A stretch of DNA of 30,580 nucleotides from Priapulus caudatus (Eukaryota; Priapulida; Priapulimorpha; Priapulimorphida; Priapulidae), in the NCBI RefSeq assembly GCF_000485595.1, contig NW_014577122.1, positions 319,951 through 350,530 on the forward strand, read 5' to 3'. Both the position numbers and the translations under genes were made by a program. A model generated the notes under the pieces. That model saw only the letters and a program-made list of their open reading frames with translations. It was not told the origin of the DNA and searched no databases. Position 1 is the first letter of the stretch. Each line of letters begins with the position of its first letter. Shown in pieces: positions 1 to 10,344 of this stretch.

Positions 1-900
1 ATAGTTGGGTGTATAGCACATGGTAGAAAGCCATCACTGTGCCGAATTTGGAGTCACAGGTCCAAAGTCCAATGGGGCACAGGGCAGATTTTAGACATTT
101 TCTGAGGACATGGTCTGACGGAGCGATTGAAAAACTTTTTTGTTTCAGCGGTGACCTAGCATTTTTATGGCTTTATTGGAAGGACCATGAAATTTACTTT
201 CCGCTGACATGCGAAGAGTAAGTGTCGGATAACCTTTTGACCTTCAAGAGGAGGGTTAAACATGGATTTGTTTACTGTTAGAAAGAATTAGACTGCCGGG
301 TTTGCTAGTAGAATCTATACATGCCTGGACGTACGAGGCTACAATGTCACAGTGAAATTTCAAAAGCTAAATTTGGTTGAAGAAGGGTTATGCTCCTTAA
401 ATCGTATAATTTCTATGGCATTCTGTACTGTCAGTGTGTTACATGTAACTTATGCAACTGACAGTAGCCGCTGCCAGTGCATGTGGTGGTGATAGTACTG
501 TGTCGTTTTTGCCTGCGTTAATTAGTTACAGGTGGCAGCTCTCTATTTCAACCTGTAGGCTTGCGTAGGTAAATGGATGAGTGCTTACCTATTCTGTCTT
601 GCAAATAGTTGTTGCTACTACGTACAATCGGAGCTTCCATCTTTAATCTTAAGACACTTAAACGTACGCGCCATCTCGTGGCAACTTTCATAACGATCCC
701 AACGAACATTCCTTCGAGAAGGTTCCTGATACCATCCCTGTGCCTTCCACTGTTTCGGCGCGTATGTGAAAATATTTCAATTTGGGACTAACAGGGTTTA
801 CTAGAATCCCACCACTGCACCACAGAGTCACCGCAGCAGACGTGAGATGAGCGCTGTCGCTCTGCGGCACTTGTTTCCTTATTTACTATGTAAATGTTTA
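1..900. other. Unannotated unique sequence
   Basis: No gene, RNA or repeat is recognised here. The open frames are about 60 codons, overlap on both strands and show no domain, as expected by chance. The stretch leads straight into the pentanucleotide array. Confidence 0.6.
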
Positions 901-906
901 TTATCT

Positions 907-1466
907 GATGTGTTATATTATGTCGTGTTATATTGTGTTATATTATGTTATGTTATGTTGTGTTGTGTTGTGTTGTGTTGTGTTGTGTTGTGTTGTGTTG
1001 TGTTGTGTTATGTTGTGTTGTGTTGTGTTGTGTTATGTTGTGTCGTGTTGTGTTGTGTTGTGTTGTGTTGTGTTGTGTTGTGTTGTGTTATGTTGTGTTA
1101 TGTTATGTTATGTTATGTTATGTTATGTTTTGTTATGTTATGCTATGCTATGCTATGCTATGCTATGCTATGCTATGCTATGCTATGTTATGTTATGTTA
1201 TGTTATGTTATGTTATGTTATGCTATGTTATGTTATGTTATGTTATGTTATGTTATGTTATGCTATGCTATGTTATGTTATGTTATGCTATGTTATGTTA
1301 TGTTATGTTATGTTATGTTATGTTATGTTGTGTTATGCTATTTTATGTTATGCTATGTTATGTTATGCTATGCTATGCTAAGTTATGTTATGCTATGCTA
1401 TGTTATATTATGTTATGTTATGTTATGTTATGCTATGCTATGTTATGCTATGTTATGTTATGTTAT
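907..1466. repeat. Pentanucleotide array (TGTTA/TGTTG/TGCTA), left part
   Basis: A long 5-bp tandem array. Variants are zoned: a TGTTG-dominated block at about 957-1092, mixed TGTTA to about 1140, a pure TGCTA block at 1141-1185, then mixed TGTTA/TGCTA. Because five units make 15 bases (5 codons) without a stop, all three forward frames stay open for 150-200 codons and yield LCYVM-type peptides. These are translation artefacts. A 32-bp palindromic insertion interrupts the array at 1467. Confidence 0.97.
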
Positions 1467-1498
1467 CAAGAGCTAATAATACCTCTTATTAGCTCTTG
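1467..1498. mobile_element. Palindromic mini-element 1 (32 bp, 7-bp target duplication)
   Basis: Perfect inverted repeat. The arm CAAGAGCTAATAA (1467-1479) pairs with TTATTAGCTCTTG (1486-1498) around the loop TACCTC. It is flanked by ATGTTAT at 1460-1466 and 1499-1505. The flank is itself a 5-bp array, so the duplication cannot be proved from this copy alone. Removing the element and one 7-bp copy restores the array in register, which limits the duplication to 2, 7 or 12 bp; 7 matches the other copies. It belongs to the family also seen at 4118, 9608, 12696 and 17736. No coding capacity. Confidence 0.8.
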
Positions 1499-1602
1499 AT
1501 GTTATGTTATGTTATGTTATGTTATGCTATGTTATGCTATGCTATATTATGTTATGCCATGTTGTGTTACGTTACGTTACGTTATATTATGTTATGTAGT
1601 TA
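1499..1602. repeat. Pentanucleotide array, right part
   Basis: Continuation of the TGTTA/TGCTA array after the palindromic insertion. Near its end it decays to TTACG units and then to unique sequence. Confidence 0.95.
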
Positions 1603-1714
1603 TGTATTTATTTGCTCATTGTATCCCCTGCGACGAAGTCGGCAGGGATACTATGGTTTCATGTCTCCCCAGCCGCCGCCGCCGCCTCTCGGTCCGCCGC
1701 AGAGAATTTTCTTT

Positions 1715-2232
1715 CTGCTCTATAACTCGACCCCTAATTGACCTAGCGTGACCAAACTTGGTATACTTACATATCTTGGGGAGAAGGTGTGCAGAGTACC
1801 AAAACCAGGTCACTGCGACCTTTTTTGACCTTTACCTTGACCTTGATCATATTTCCCTTTCGCTCTCTAACTCGGCCCCTAATTGACCTAGCGCTACCAA
1901 ACTTGGTATACTTACACATCTTGGGGAGAAGGTGAGCAGCGTACCAAAACCAGGTCACTGCGACCTTTATATGACCTTGACCTTGACCTTGATCATATTT
2001 TCCTTCCACTCTATAACTCGGTCCCTGATTGAACTAGCGCTACCAAACTTGGTATACTTACACATCTTGGGGAGAAGGTGTGTCGCGTACCAAAACCAGG
2101 TCACTAGAACCTTTATTTGACCTTTACCTTGACCTTGACCTTTATCATATTTCCCTTCCGCTCTATAACTCGGCCCCTAATTGACCTAGCGCGACCAAAC
2201 TTCGTATACTTACACATCTTGGAGAGAACACG
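1715..2232. repeat. Satellite-like tandem repeat, ~145-152 bp, about 3.5 copies
   Basis: The landmark ACTCG in 'ctctataactcgg' recurs at 1725, 1870, 2016 and 2168, giving spacings of 145, 146 and 152. Each unit carries CCAAACTTGGTATACTTAC, then ATCTTGGGGAGAAGG, a segment GTACCAAAACCAGGTCACT and a variable run of TGACCTT motifs ending in GATCATATTT. Length changes lie mainly in the TGACCTT run. Frames of 60-80 codons cross it on both strands but repeat with the unit and are not genes. Similar TGACCTTGACCTT-bearing dispersed repeats occur in several marine invertebrate genomes; that comparison is from memory. Confidence 0.93.
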
Positions 2233-2239
2233 GGGGATA

Positions 2240-3750
2240 CATGTAGTTGGCGACAACTGCCCTTTCTAGTTTATCTATATATTTATATTGAATTGGTTTT
2301 TATACGATAGTAGTTTTGTAAGATTCAGTTCAAGACGTTCAATATAAATTATCAAGATCGCCTTTTTATTCAATAAAAAATTTTTGCTCGTTTGCGTGCA
2401 GTGACATCATGAGCATACCAGATGTGTCTGATACTTGATTAAGGATACTGTCAACCTTTTGCACGGGTATTGCTCTAATGAAGATTAAACGTTTATTGAC
2501 GAATGAATCGAATCAATCACTTGTTTTATTTATAGATGAGATATATCTCTATGCTCAAGACAAAAAATTTCATGAAATTTCCAGCACCTAATTATGTTAC
2601 CACAACAATTTTGAATTTTTATGTAAAAATGGTATTTTGGATATTTCTCAATTACTAGAAAGAGTAAGGATACACAATTTTCGCCACATGTTAAGCACAA
2701 TATGTACCAAAATAGTGCATCAGGATTTTTCTTTAAGTTTCATATTTACCGAGAAAAATTAAAAAAACTGCCTAAAATTCAAGTCGTACATTTTAATAAA
2801 AATATTTGCGAATAAAGAGACATAACTCATAAAATACGGCACTTAAGAACAATCCCTTTGTTATTAAAAAACAAACATTTTACAGCAATATGTTACCATT
2901 AAAACGAGTGTAAAATTAAATTATTCCGAGTTGTAATCACAGAGAAATATCCATTTATACATCGACTACTAAGTAAGAAATTGAAACGGAGAAATCAGCG
3001 TTTTTCCGACGTCAGCCGCGGCTCACTACACAGGTTCCCTGGAAAGCAAAACGCTCTGACAGTTCACATGTACCGTTATATGGAGAAATGAGCGTGTATA
3101 CAGGTGGCACATAGTGTTAGTCATCGAATAAAGTTGAAAATGAAAAATCGGTAAAAATTTTCCTAAAACCTTGAGAGTATCCTTGACTCTAATATTTGAA
3201 CAGCCATCATTCATCCGCTGAAGGTTAGAACCTATGGCGCAAACCCAACCACCATCATCATCGCCTGTGTGTGTGCATAACTTACCTAGATATGCATAAC
3301 GTAGCTTGGATTTTATATTGTTAATCGACATATTTTTGGAAGCAGGTATGCGTTAAAACCCGAGGGCCCTATTCTCGAATGTTCGCAAGTGGAAATTTCC
3401 AGACAGGAGGACGAGGGGCACGCTTTAAATTCCAGACAGACTTTGGTGATACGATAATGAACGCTCCGTCAAATTAATGCGTCTGGATTCTCACGCATTT
3501 CTTATTAAGATCTGGTTTCTAAAACACGCCCTACCCTCGCTCTGAGCTGGCGGGCGCACTGCAAACCTGGATGCGTGCACGATCTGTAACATCCAAGGGA
3601 ACCAGACGCATGCACGTATTAATCACTTGCCAACGTATGATAACATCAAGACGAATATATCACATCAAACAATGTTATTCTAAAGCTTGGTAGAAAACAC
3701 AGACATAGTGTGTATGCAGTGAAGTCTGGTTATTCTTCTAGATATTAGCA
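2240..3750. other. AT-rich stretch without recognised genes
   Basis: No tandem repeat or RNA gene was seen. The longest frame is a 101-codon minus-strand ORF (3026-3331) starting MSINNIKSKLRYAYLG. It is not low complexity, but no domain is recognised and no splice or polyadenylation context supports it. Confidence 0.5.
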
Positions 3751-3752
3751 TC

Positions 3753-4031
3753 ATGAATGGGGGTGGTGGGGGGTATCATTTACTCGATGCTGTCTTTTTA
3801 GCGCCAGATGGTAGTGAAACCGATCGCATATCACAGAATCTCGCTCTCACAATGAAATTCGGTAGCTATTACGCCGAAAGGAATCAATGTAACTCGAGAT
3901 ATGATAGCGTCTATCTTTCCTCATCTCTTCCCGCCCTGGAAATAATTTGTATTCCACTTAGCGCCGAGTCTGTGAGGTTATTGTTTGTCTGCATGTGGCA
4001 GACGGGGTGGTGTGTCAGGTTTAATATGTGA
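3753..4031 (+). pseudogene. 92-codon frame with a faint hAT-transposase-like C-terminal motif
   Basis: The frame runs from an ATG at 3753 to TGA at 4029-4031. It is not low complexity after an initial glycine run. Residues ~60-80 read SLPALEIICIPLSAESVRLL, which resembles the hAT dimerisation signature (roughly LA-D-hydrophobic-hydrophobic-x-IP-A-S-S-x-x-x-E-R-x-F-S). The glutamate and arginine spacing is off and no BED finger, RNase H core or terminal repeats are visible. If the resemblance is real, this is a decayed fragment of a 500-700-residue protein. It could equally be chance. It ends 87 bp before palindromic element 2, but nothing links them mechanistically. Confidence 0.15.
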
Positions 4032-4117
4032 TGCGTTAATTCCGACGACTATTAACCTGTGAGGGATCAGGCATGGATAATAAGCCATAATCCCACAGAT
4101 GCTGGCATGCTTGTTAT

Positions 4118-4166
4118 CAAGAGCGTATTAAGAAGGGAATTATTATACCTTCTTTATACGCTCTTG
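4118..4166. mobile_element. Palindromic mini-element 2 (49 bp, 7-bp target duplication)
   Basis: The left arm CAAGAGCGTATTAAGAAGG (4118-4136) pairs with the right arm at 4148-4166 over 19 positions with one mismatch, around an 11-nt AT-rich loop. It is flanked by exact 7-bp direct repeats TTGTTAT at 4111-4117 and 4167-4173. Unlike element 1, the flank is unique DNA, so this copy gives clean evidence for target duplication. Its terminus belongs to the GCGTATTAAG sub-type shared with element 4. It encodes nothing. Confidence 0.85.
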
Positions 4167-4179
4167 TTGTTATGTCCAT

Positions 4180-5200
4180 ATACGTCGTGGCATCGTCTCC
4201 GCAGGATGTCTCCAAGACATAATAATATCGCTAAAGAAGTAGTGCGTTTGATCTATAAGTATAGCTGACGAGTTGAGTGAGTTAGTCCGATTTCCATTGT
4301 CATAGAACCTGTGGGGTTGTAACGCGAGCGACCATCGGGTGTGACGTTCTTAAATACTCACCATGACCACATGATTAACGTTGCCTTTCTGTTAATAACG
4401 AATTCGAGAATTCTATTTTATTATTTGCGGTGGCAGGGAATCAATTCAGTAGATCTATGTGCGACTAGCTTGTGTACATGGTGCTCTGTGTTAGTATGCT
4501 TCAAACTCAGCTGGGCTGGACTACACTGATATGATAGGTGCACGTTCTGCTAGGTTGAGCCTACCAATATTTGCTAATTTCACTTATTTGACCTTCCGCT
4601 TAGTGGTTATTGCTTCGCGATAAATACTTTTATCGTGGATAGACTTCGCCCGCGCAAGCCATAAGCAATATAGTAATAGCGGCAACGCTCTATCAATACT
4701 ATTAGGAAAGAATATTTCATTTTTATGTTTCTTCTGACAATTAGTGAACAATAGTCAATGAACAAAATATATTCAATGAACAAACAGCTGAACAATGGTC
4801 ACGCCTACGTTTGCTATTTGATGGGAAGCTATTCTGGGAAGTAAAGCTATTCTGAACGGCTTCACCGCTGTGTAATTTGGGAGGAGCTAGACTACTGCAG
4901 CCTAGTAGCTTACTCAACACGATGTTATTTTGTTTGTAATTTCTTTCTGTCACGTCTAACTTCAACGCGCTACTCATACCAGCCTTATCTTGTGCATGTT
5001 CGTGCGGGAATATATGATTATAGGAGTAATTTGATCAGGTGCGCATTTACTAATCATTCTTCAATCGCAATCATGGCTTAGCAGCAGTGTCAGTAATGGA
5101 ATTTAGCGCTTCTAATAGTCAGAATTGCCCGAGGAAATCAGGCAAGCCTAAAATTGTGAATAATCTAGTCGGAGAGTTATCTACAAGTGTGTTTTGCCTA
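4180..5200. other. Unannotated sequence
   Basis: Short frames of 60-80 codons occur on both strands with no recognisable domain. No tandem repeat or RNA gene was seen. Confidence 0.55.
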
Positions 5201-5262
5201 GTAACAAGTCTGTGATTGCGCAGATTTACGTATTAAAGTGTCTGGTCCGCCGCTAAAATGTC

Positions 5263-5715
5263 CCCTTGTACGCGCGCGCGTGTGTTTGCGCGTTCTCTCG
5301 TGCGTTCGTGCCTTCCGTAGTGCGTGCGTGCATCCGTGTGTGCGTTCGTACGTTCGTGCCTTCCGTAGTGCGTGCGTGCATCCGTGCGTGCGTTCGTGCG
5401 TGCGTGCCTTCCGTAGTGCATGCGTGCATCCGTGCGTGCGTTCGTGCGTGCGTGCCTTTCGTAGTGCGTGCGGGCATCCCTGCGTCCGCTCGTGCGTTCG
5501 TGCCTTCCGTAGTGCGTACGTGCATCCGTGCGTGCGTTCGTGCGTTCGTGCCTTCCGTAGTGTGTGCGTGCATCCGTGCGTCCGCTCGTGCGTTCGTGCC
5601 TTCCGTAGTGCGTTCGTGCCTTTCGTAGTGCGTTCGTGCATTTCGTAGTGCGTTCGTGCGTCCGCTCGTGCGCTCGTGCCCTCGTTCGCTCGTTCGCTCG
5701 TGGTTTCGTGCGTGC
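5263..5715. repeat. 48-bp minisatellite (TGCG-rich), 7 units plus shortened units
   Basis: The landmark CCTTCCGTAG (or CCTTTCGTAG) begins at 5311, 5359, 5407, 5455, 5503, 5551 and 5599, an exact 48-bp period. It then recurs at 5619 and 5639 in a degraded 20-bp spacing. Between landmarks lie TGCGTGCGTGCATCCG and GTGCGTTCG motifs. The unit length is a multiple of three and contains no stop in several frames, so 120-160-codon ORFs run through on both strands (RACVPSVV-type forward, ARTHERTHG-type reverse). No coding evidence beyond openness exists. Confidence 0.95.
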
Positions 5716-5874
5716 GTTTTTCTCATGTACATTTTCACTTATGCTTGTATTGTGTTGTTATACATTATATTGTTATATTGTTCATTGCTAACTTCGTGTA
5801 GCAATTTCTTAACAGAAACTTTTTTATATATACATTTATAATGGCAACAACAAACCATCAAGCTAAATCCCCGT

Positions 5875-5900
5875 GGGGTAGCTCATTTGAGCTGTACCCC
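5875..5900. other. Short GC-rich hairpin
   Basis: GGGGT-AGCTCA, a two-base centre, TGAGCT, a two-base bulge GT, then ACCCC. The 6-bp inner stem and 5-bp outer stem are perfect. Function is unknown; it lies in otherwise unremarkable sequence between two repeat arrays. Confidence 0.5.
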
Positions 5901-6175
5901 GTAGAGGCTGTCCAGGCCTCTTCCTCACATATGTCATTATATTGTTATAGATATGTCACAGTTTCGTTCCACTGCTTTCGCGCGGAGGCTGGCTGTGCCC
6001 AATTTCATACACGGTGTGTTATGCGTTACTCGCACGCTAATATGACTTTTGCTGGCATTACAGCAGCAGTGTATATCAAATATATACACCATGATATTTT
6101 CTTATACGTGAAATTCGTTTGCCCGTAAAATTTAAGGTTAGAAAATAAATTTTTGCTGGAAAGCACATTGCTGGT

Positions 6176-6535
6176 TGTGTGTGTGAATCGTGACTGCCGA
6201 AATGTCGCTTACAGAATCTGTTTACGTGCATACATATGTGTGTGCGTGTGTGCGTGTGTGTGCGTGTGTGTATCCGTGTGCGTGTACGTGAGCGTGTTCG
6301 TGTACGTGAGCGTGTGCGTGTGCGTGTGTGTCCGTGTCCATGTGCGTGTGCGTGCGCGTGTGCGTGTGCGTGTGCGTGTACGTGTGCGTGTGCGTATGTG
6401 TCCGTGTGTGTATCCGTGTGCGTGTACGTGTACGTGTACGTGCGCGTGTGCGTATGTGTCCGTGTGTGTATCCGTGTGCGTGTACGTGTACGTGTATGTG
6501 CGCGTGTGCGTGCGCGTATGTGTGCGTGCGTGTGT
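6176..6535. repeat. GT/GC-rich array with a ~58-bp higher-order unit
   Basis: Dense GTGTGCGTG/GTACGTG sequence. The phrase TGCGTATGTGTCCGTGTGTG starts at 6391 and again at 6449, a 58-bp period covering about two units, while the left part is irregular. ORFs of 100-170 codons in several frames (VCVCVR, HTHTRT) are by-products. Confidence 0.92.
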
Positions 6536-6539
6536 GAGG

Positions 6540-8650
6540 CTACGCGTACATTCATTCATACGTGCAAGCTTTGGAATACATTATACCTGCGAATGTTTGT
6601 ATATATGTATCCAATCATGTCCGTGTAACATAACATTTCTTGGATCTGTGTGTTTGAATAGCTCACGGTGATATAGGGAAGATAATCGTCGTTATCTAGT
6701 CTTGGTATAATCCAAATTGTTTAAAGTTTGAATAAACTGTACAACAAAATCAGGCTCGACAACTTAACATTAAAAACGCTGTTTCCTTTTTGTCGAATTC
6801 AAGATTCCAATAGTAGCGAATGCGACTGGACATTCAGAACACCTTGTGTAACACATTCACTTCTTGGTGAGTATTAATTATAAATAAAACAATAAGTGAT
6901 CAAAATGTAATATTATGAATACCATGTCCAACATCTATTACCTAAAGCCCGGGTAAGCATCGCATGTGCAACCCCTTAGCCACTCGGCTATGTTAAATAA
7001 TTTATCCACCTTTTATTCAGATATTATTATTATTTGATATACAAGAGCTCCCCACGTGTCGAATATTATGTTGTGTGCCTCAGCGCGCCTACTCGTAAGA
7101 CACATGTTATGTTTGTTTGAAATGCTCTCATACTCATAGCATATATACAACATTGACCTATGATGGTTGTAATAGACATAAGATCAATCCGCATCAGACA
7201 TTCTGCCCGTAACCGCCTCGCGTCTTTACGTCTATTATACACACTGCAACTTTTCACACACGTTTATATGCCGTTATACGACGAGATACTGTAAGCCTGA
7301 TAGTGGTGAACCTGAACCTGAGTCTGAGCAAACGTGTACTGAATAACAAGCAAGACATAACGTCTAGTAGAACACGTCGACAGTGCGCCTTTACTAGACG
7401 TGTTAAGATTTTTAACTTATATCTAAACTAGCGAGCTGTGAGACAATGTACGGCTGCATTCATCATGTGTAGCAGCGTTTGGTTTCACTACGACAATAAA
7501 TGCATTAGAGTTGTATTTTGTGCAATTCATTTTGGGATAGTGTTGGTGAAACACGCTATACCTGTCGCCGCATTTGCGAAATAGTCTTTTGTGAGAATTG
7601 TTCGGAGTTAACTAACGATGTAATTGAATGACGAGGTTGTTCAGAAATACGTGTTCGCTGCCTACACCTTATGCTGCTAGCCGTCATCATTACTACAGCA
7701 TATATCTCAGATCTTGAGCTTCCACTCCCATGTACTTCACGAAGTCAGAGTTTTGTTCTTATAACAAAACGTCAGTAACCAACTATGCAGTTTATCGGCT
7801 GTCAGTCAAGGAATAAATTTATTCGCGAAATTCCACACTTCCTAGTTTTTATTTCTATAGCGCGGCTGTTGTCGTATGTAATGGTTTAGCTAAGATTCCT
7901 ATCACCCGTATGCCCTAACAGTGTATACGCTAAATTTCATCAACGTACTAAATTCCTGTTTGAGGCAAACAGTTGAAGTAATAACACTATTCGCGTGTAC
8001 TTCTTTTTACGTTGCGTTGGCATAAATACATTCGATCGAATACTAACGCCTTATACGACATGGATGCCAACTTGTTGCGCATTCCCGGATCGTGTTTGTT
8101 ATCGTAACGGGTCGTCGTGTCAACAGAGTACCGCCTCGCCTCGTCTATATACGCTCGCAGCGATTCTTGCGTAGCCCCCAGAGAACCACAAGTTGGTTTC
8201 TTTACGTTTCGCGTAGCCAGCTGCGCAATGTCCGTGCGAGCTCGACTGAATCCGACTACATGGATTTGATATTAGTGCATTCTATGTTTAAGTTCTTAAT
8301 TTAAGTATAAAGTCTTTGAATAAGCACATGCATTGTGATATCTTTGAAGCTTAAAGGACGCCAATCCACGTAATCCTAAAAGAATGGGCGGTATGAGAAT
8401 GAGAGTGATCAGGCAAGGTAACAACCACGCAGTCTGCGTGTGCACGGGTACTGCTGTGACATAATAGCTCTGTAATGAAGCGAATTACGCCACTTTCACT
8501 CATGAAAAATCACACAGGCCTGACCACTATACGACACGAGCCGCATTACAACTCTTAGTATCGCTATGAGGCTGTTTCCTTGCCGATCCGATCGTAGAAT
8601 AAACAGATGGAGTTACTATTGTTACACATATGCCGGTGTGTATTTATTTG
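6540..8650. other. Mostly unique AT-rich sequence
   Basis: No gene is recognised apart from the tRNA-like fragment at 6944-6993. The frames present (e.g. minus 7066-7257, plus 8092-8304) are about 60-70 codons with no recognisable motif. Confidence 0.5.
6944..6993 (-). pseudogene. Partial tRNA-like sequence (tRNA pseudogene or SINE head)
   Basis: On the minus strand the sequence reads AGCCGAGTGGCTAAGGGG. This resembles the D arm and A box of Ser/Leu-class tRNAs (A box TGGCTAAGGGG at 6972-6982, one mismatch to TRGCNNAGYGG). A short stem GCA/TGC with a 7-nt loop follows where an anticodon arm would sit. No B box (GGTTCGANTCC) and no matching acceptor stem are visible, so this is not a functional tRNA. 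A truncated SINE head or chance similarity is possible. Confidence 0.25.
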
Positions 8651-8660
8651 CAGCGGACCC

Positions 8661-8688
8661 ATATATATATCTATATATATATATATAT
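8661..8688. repeat. TA dinucleotide repeat
   Basis: Near-perfect AT/TA run with one interruption (TATCTATA). Confidence 0.95.
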
Positions 8689-8925
8689 GGCAGTTCAATA
8701 AGTGAATTTAGTAATATTGCCACGTCGGCCCCGTATTACGCTTGTGTGTGAGTGTGGATTAGCTATATGTGGGGGCGTGATTCGCCCACGTATGTGTCAT
8801 CATGAGCGTCTTGCTGCTGCTGCTGCTACTACTGATACCGGATTCACGCTAGCAGCACGTGTACGGCAGACGCGCACACAGATCTTCCGCGCAAAAAAAA
8901 ACGCCGGATGGCGGGGAAAACTTGC

Positions 8926-8939
8926 CGGTGACGTCACCG
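8926..8939. promoter_or_regulatory. Perfect 14-bp palindrome containing a CRE
   Basis: CGGTGACGTCACCG is perfectly self-complementary. It contains the full cAMP-response element TGACGTCA (8929-8936), the site bound by CREB/ATF bZIP dimers. It sits about 100 bp downstream of a short CTG run (8811-8826). No start site or gene is evident nearby, so regulatory activity is inferred only from the motif. A second full CRE with the same GGTGACGTCAC core is at 11996. Confidence 0.45.
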
Positions 8940-9178
8940 TTTCGGGGGATGTGTGACCGTGTGGAAGGATATGTAGCGTTCGTTGATTGATAACGTGTGC
9001 GGGTTACAGGAAGCCCTGACGCCGGCAGCGGTGTGTGTAGGAAAGAAAGCCTTCTGGAAGGAAGAAAGCCTTACTGTTTACCGTCCTGGTCCTTCAGGCG
9101 ACTATACTTTACAGAGTTGGCATGTGTGTCTGCCTCCCCTGCTGTGTCGTTATTTACGAGTGTGAGGCAACGGTTAAG

Positions 9179-9262
9179 TTATTGGTATAAGGTATTGGTT
9201 TGGTATTGGTTTGGTTCGTGTTGATTTGGTTTAGTTTGGTTGGTTTGATTGGTTTGGTTCGG
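9179..9262. repeat. Degenerate TTGGT/TTTGG repeat
   Basis: GGTATTGGTTTGG-type motifs repeat imperfectly over about 80 bp, with strong T/G bias on the plus strand. Confidence 0.8.
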
Positions 9263-9607
9263 TATCTATGCGATATTCCTAACAGTTGCTTACCCCACAA
9301 GAGACAAATGAATTAGACGCCGTGTATGGATCTATAAGTTTGTGTATGCATCTATGGGTTTCTGTTTTGCATGAGTTAGACGGACAGGACAGAAAATTCT
9401 CGGGCGATTAATGTCACATCAGCGTATTGTGAGTTTTATGTATTACTTCGAGAAGGTATCCGGAAAGCTGTGTTAGCGCGATAGGAGAGTGTGTGTCCAG
9501 TCAATCACGCATGCTCTATACGCCAAGTAAACGCCATGCCGGAGTTATATACACTCCTAGTGGAGAAAGTAACAGTAGAAAGATGCACTGCGTACATATG
9601 ATAATAC

Positions 9608-9647
9608 CAGGAGCTAATAATAACAAATTTGTCATTATTAGCTTCTG
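9608..9647. mobile_element. Palindromic mini-element 3 (40 bp, 7-bp target duplication)
   Basis: CAGGAGCTAATAATAAC (9608-9624) pairs with GTCATTATTAGCTTCTG (9631-9647) over 17 positions with two mismatches, and the centre AAATTT is itself palindromic. Exact flanking direct repeats ATAATAC lie at 9601-9607 and 9648-9654. The GCTAATAAT sub-type is shared with elements 1 and 5. Terminal changes relative to CAAGAGC suggest an older insertion than element 1. A minus-strand frame crossing it is not a gene. Confidence 0.8.
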
Positions 9648-9829
9648 ATAATACATATGTGTATATGTATATGCGTACATATACCGCTACATACACTCGC
9701 TTCTTACGGAGCATCGTTGCTTAACACGATGATCATTATAATCAATCAATAATTGTTGTAATGTAGTAGTTTCGTGCATATAATATTGTGTATTCTCGTG
9801 TGCGTGTCGTGGCTCGTGTGTATAATGTA

Positions 9830-10344
9830 TACCATGCGATGTACTAACCCAAAGGTCCTGCTTGGCGCGGGCACCCTTGTGAGGTACCCTGAGGTAATCA
9901 CAAAGTAGACAGACACGAAATGTACATACAACAATATATCTATTTAATTCTTACACAAACTTACAGAGACAAGTTATTAGTTACATATTTAATGCAAGAT
10001 CTCTAAAAGGAGTTTACACACGCAAATACATTTACTAGTCTTAAAAAGGAGTTTTAAGACATACGTTTAAGACGCATACTATAACACGAATACGGTAAGA
10101 CCTAAACTATAACACATATACGAGAACTGTCAAAGCGCTGACCAAGCGCTTTAATACTACATACCCACGGATCTGTACCCTGGACGATTCTGCTCTTTCT
10201 ATCCAAAACCCGCGGTACTTATACAATTCTGGCCGTGTCACGTGGTTTTTAGTAGTGCTACGAGTTTTTAGTGTAGGTTAATGATGTCCAGACCAGTGGT
10301 CATCTTGACCACTGTCTACATTCTCTAGAAGGGGTGTTTCTTTG
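9830..10344. repeat. Tandem unit 1 of a ~520-bp direct repeat
   Basis: Begins TACCATGCG and is followed directly by unit 2 beginning with the same bases. Its first ~330 bp differ from unit 2 at only a handful of positions, for example aaactt/aaacgt and one A-run length change. A ~90-bp core (about 10163-10250) is strongly diverged, and the last ~100 bp again match. A conserved hairpin, AGTGGTCA-tct-TGACCACT, lies at 10295-10313. The minus strand carries an ATTAAA hexamer. No ORF or known transposon domain is seen, so the origin (LTR-like, satellite or segmental duplication) is unresolved. Confidence 0.9.

Noticed and set aside
847-1499. ORFs of 157-209 codons (MLCYVMLCY type)
   Set aside because: Direct translation of the pentanucleotide array, open in every forward frame.
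5263-5715. CRISPR-like regularity of the 48-bp array
   Set aside because: Units are contiguous and similar throughout, with no unique spacers, and the DNA is clearly eukaryotic in character.
6076-6671. ORFs of 116-172 codons in GT/GC-rich DNA
   Set aside because: Repeat translations (HTHTRT, VCVCVR) in several frames on both strands.
7042-7050. Lone CAAGAGCTC as another palindromic element
   Set aside because: No inverted partner or 7-bp direct repeat nearby.
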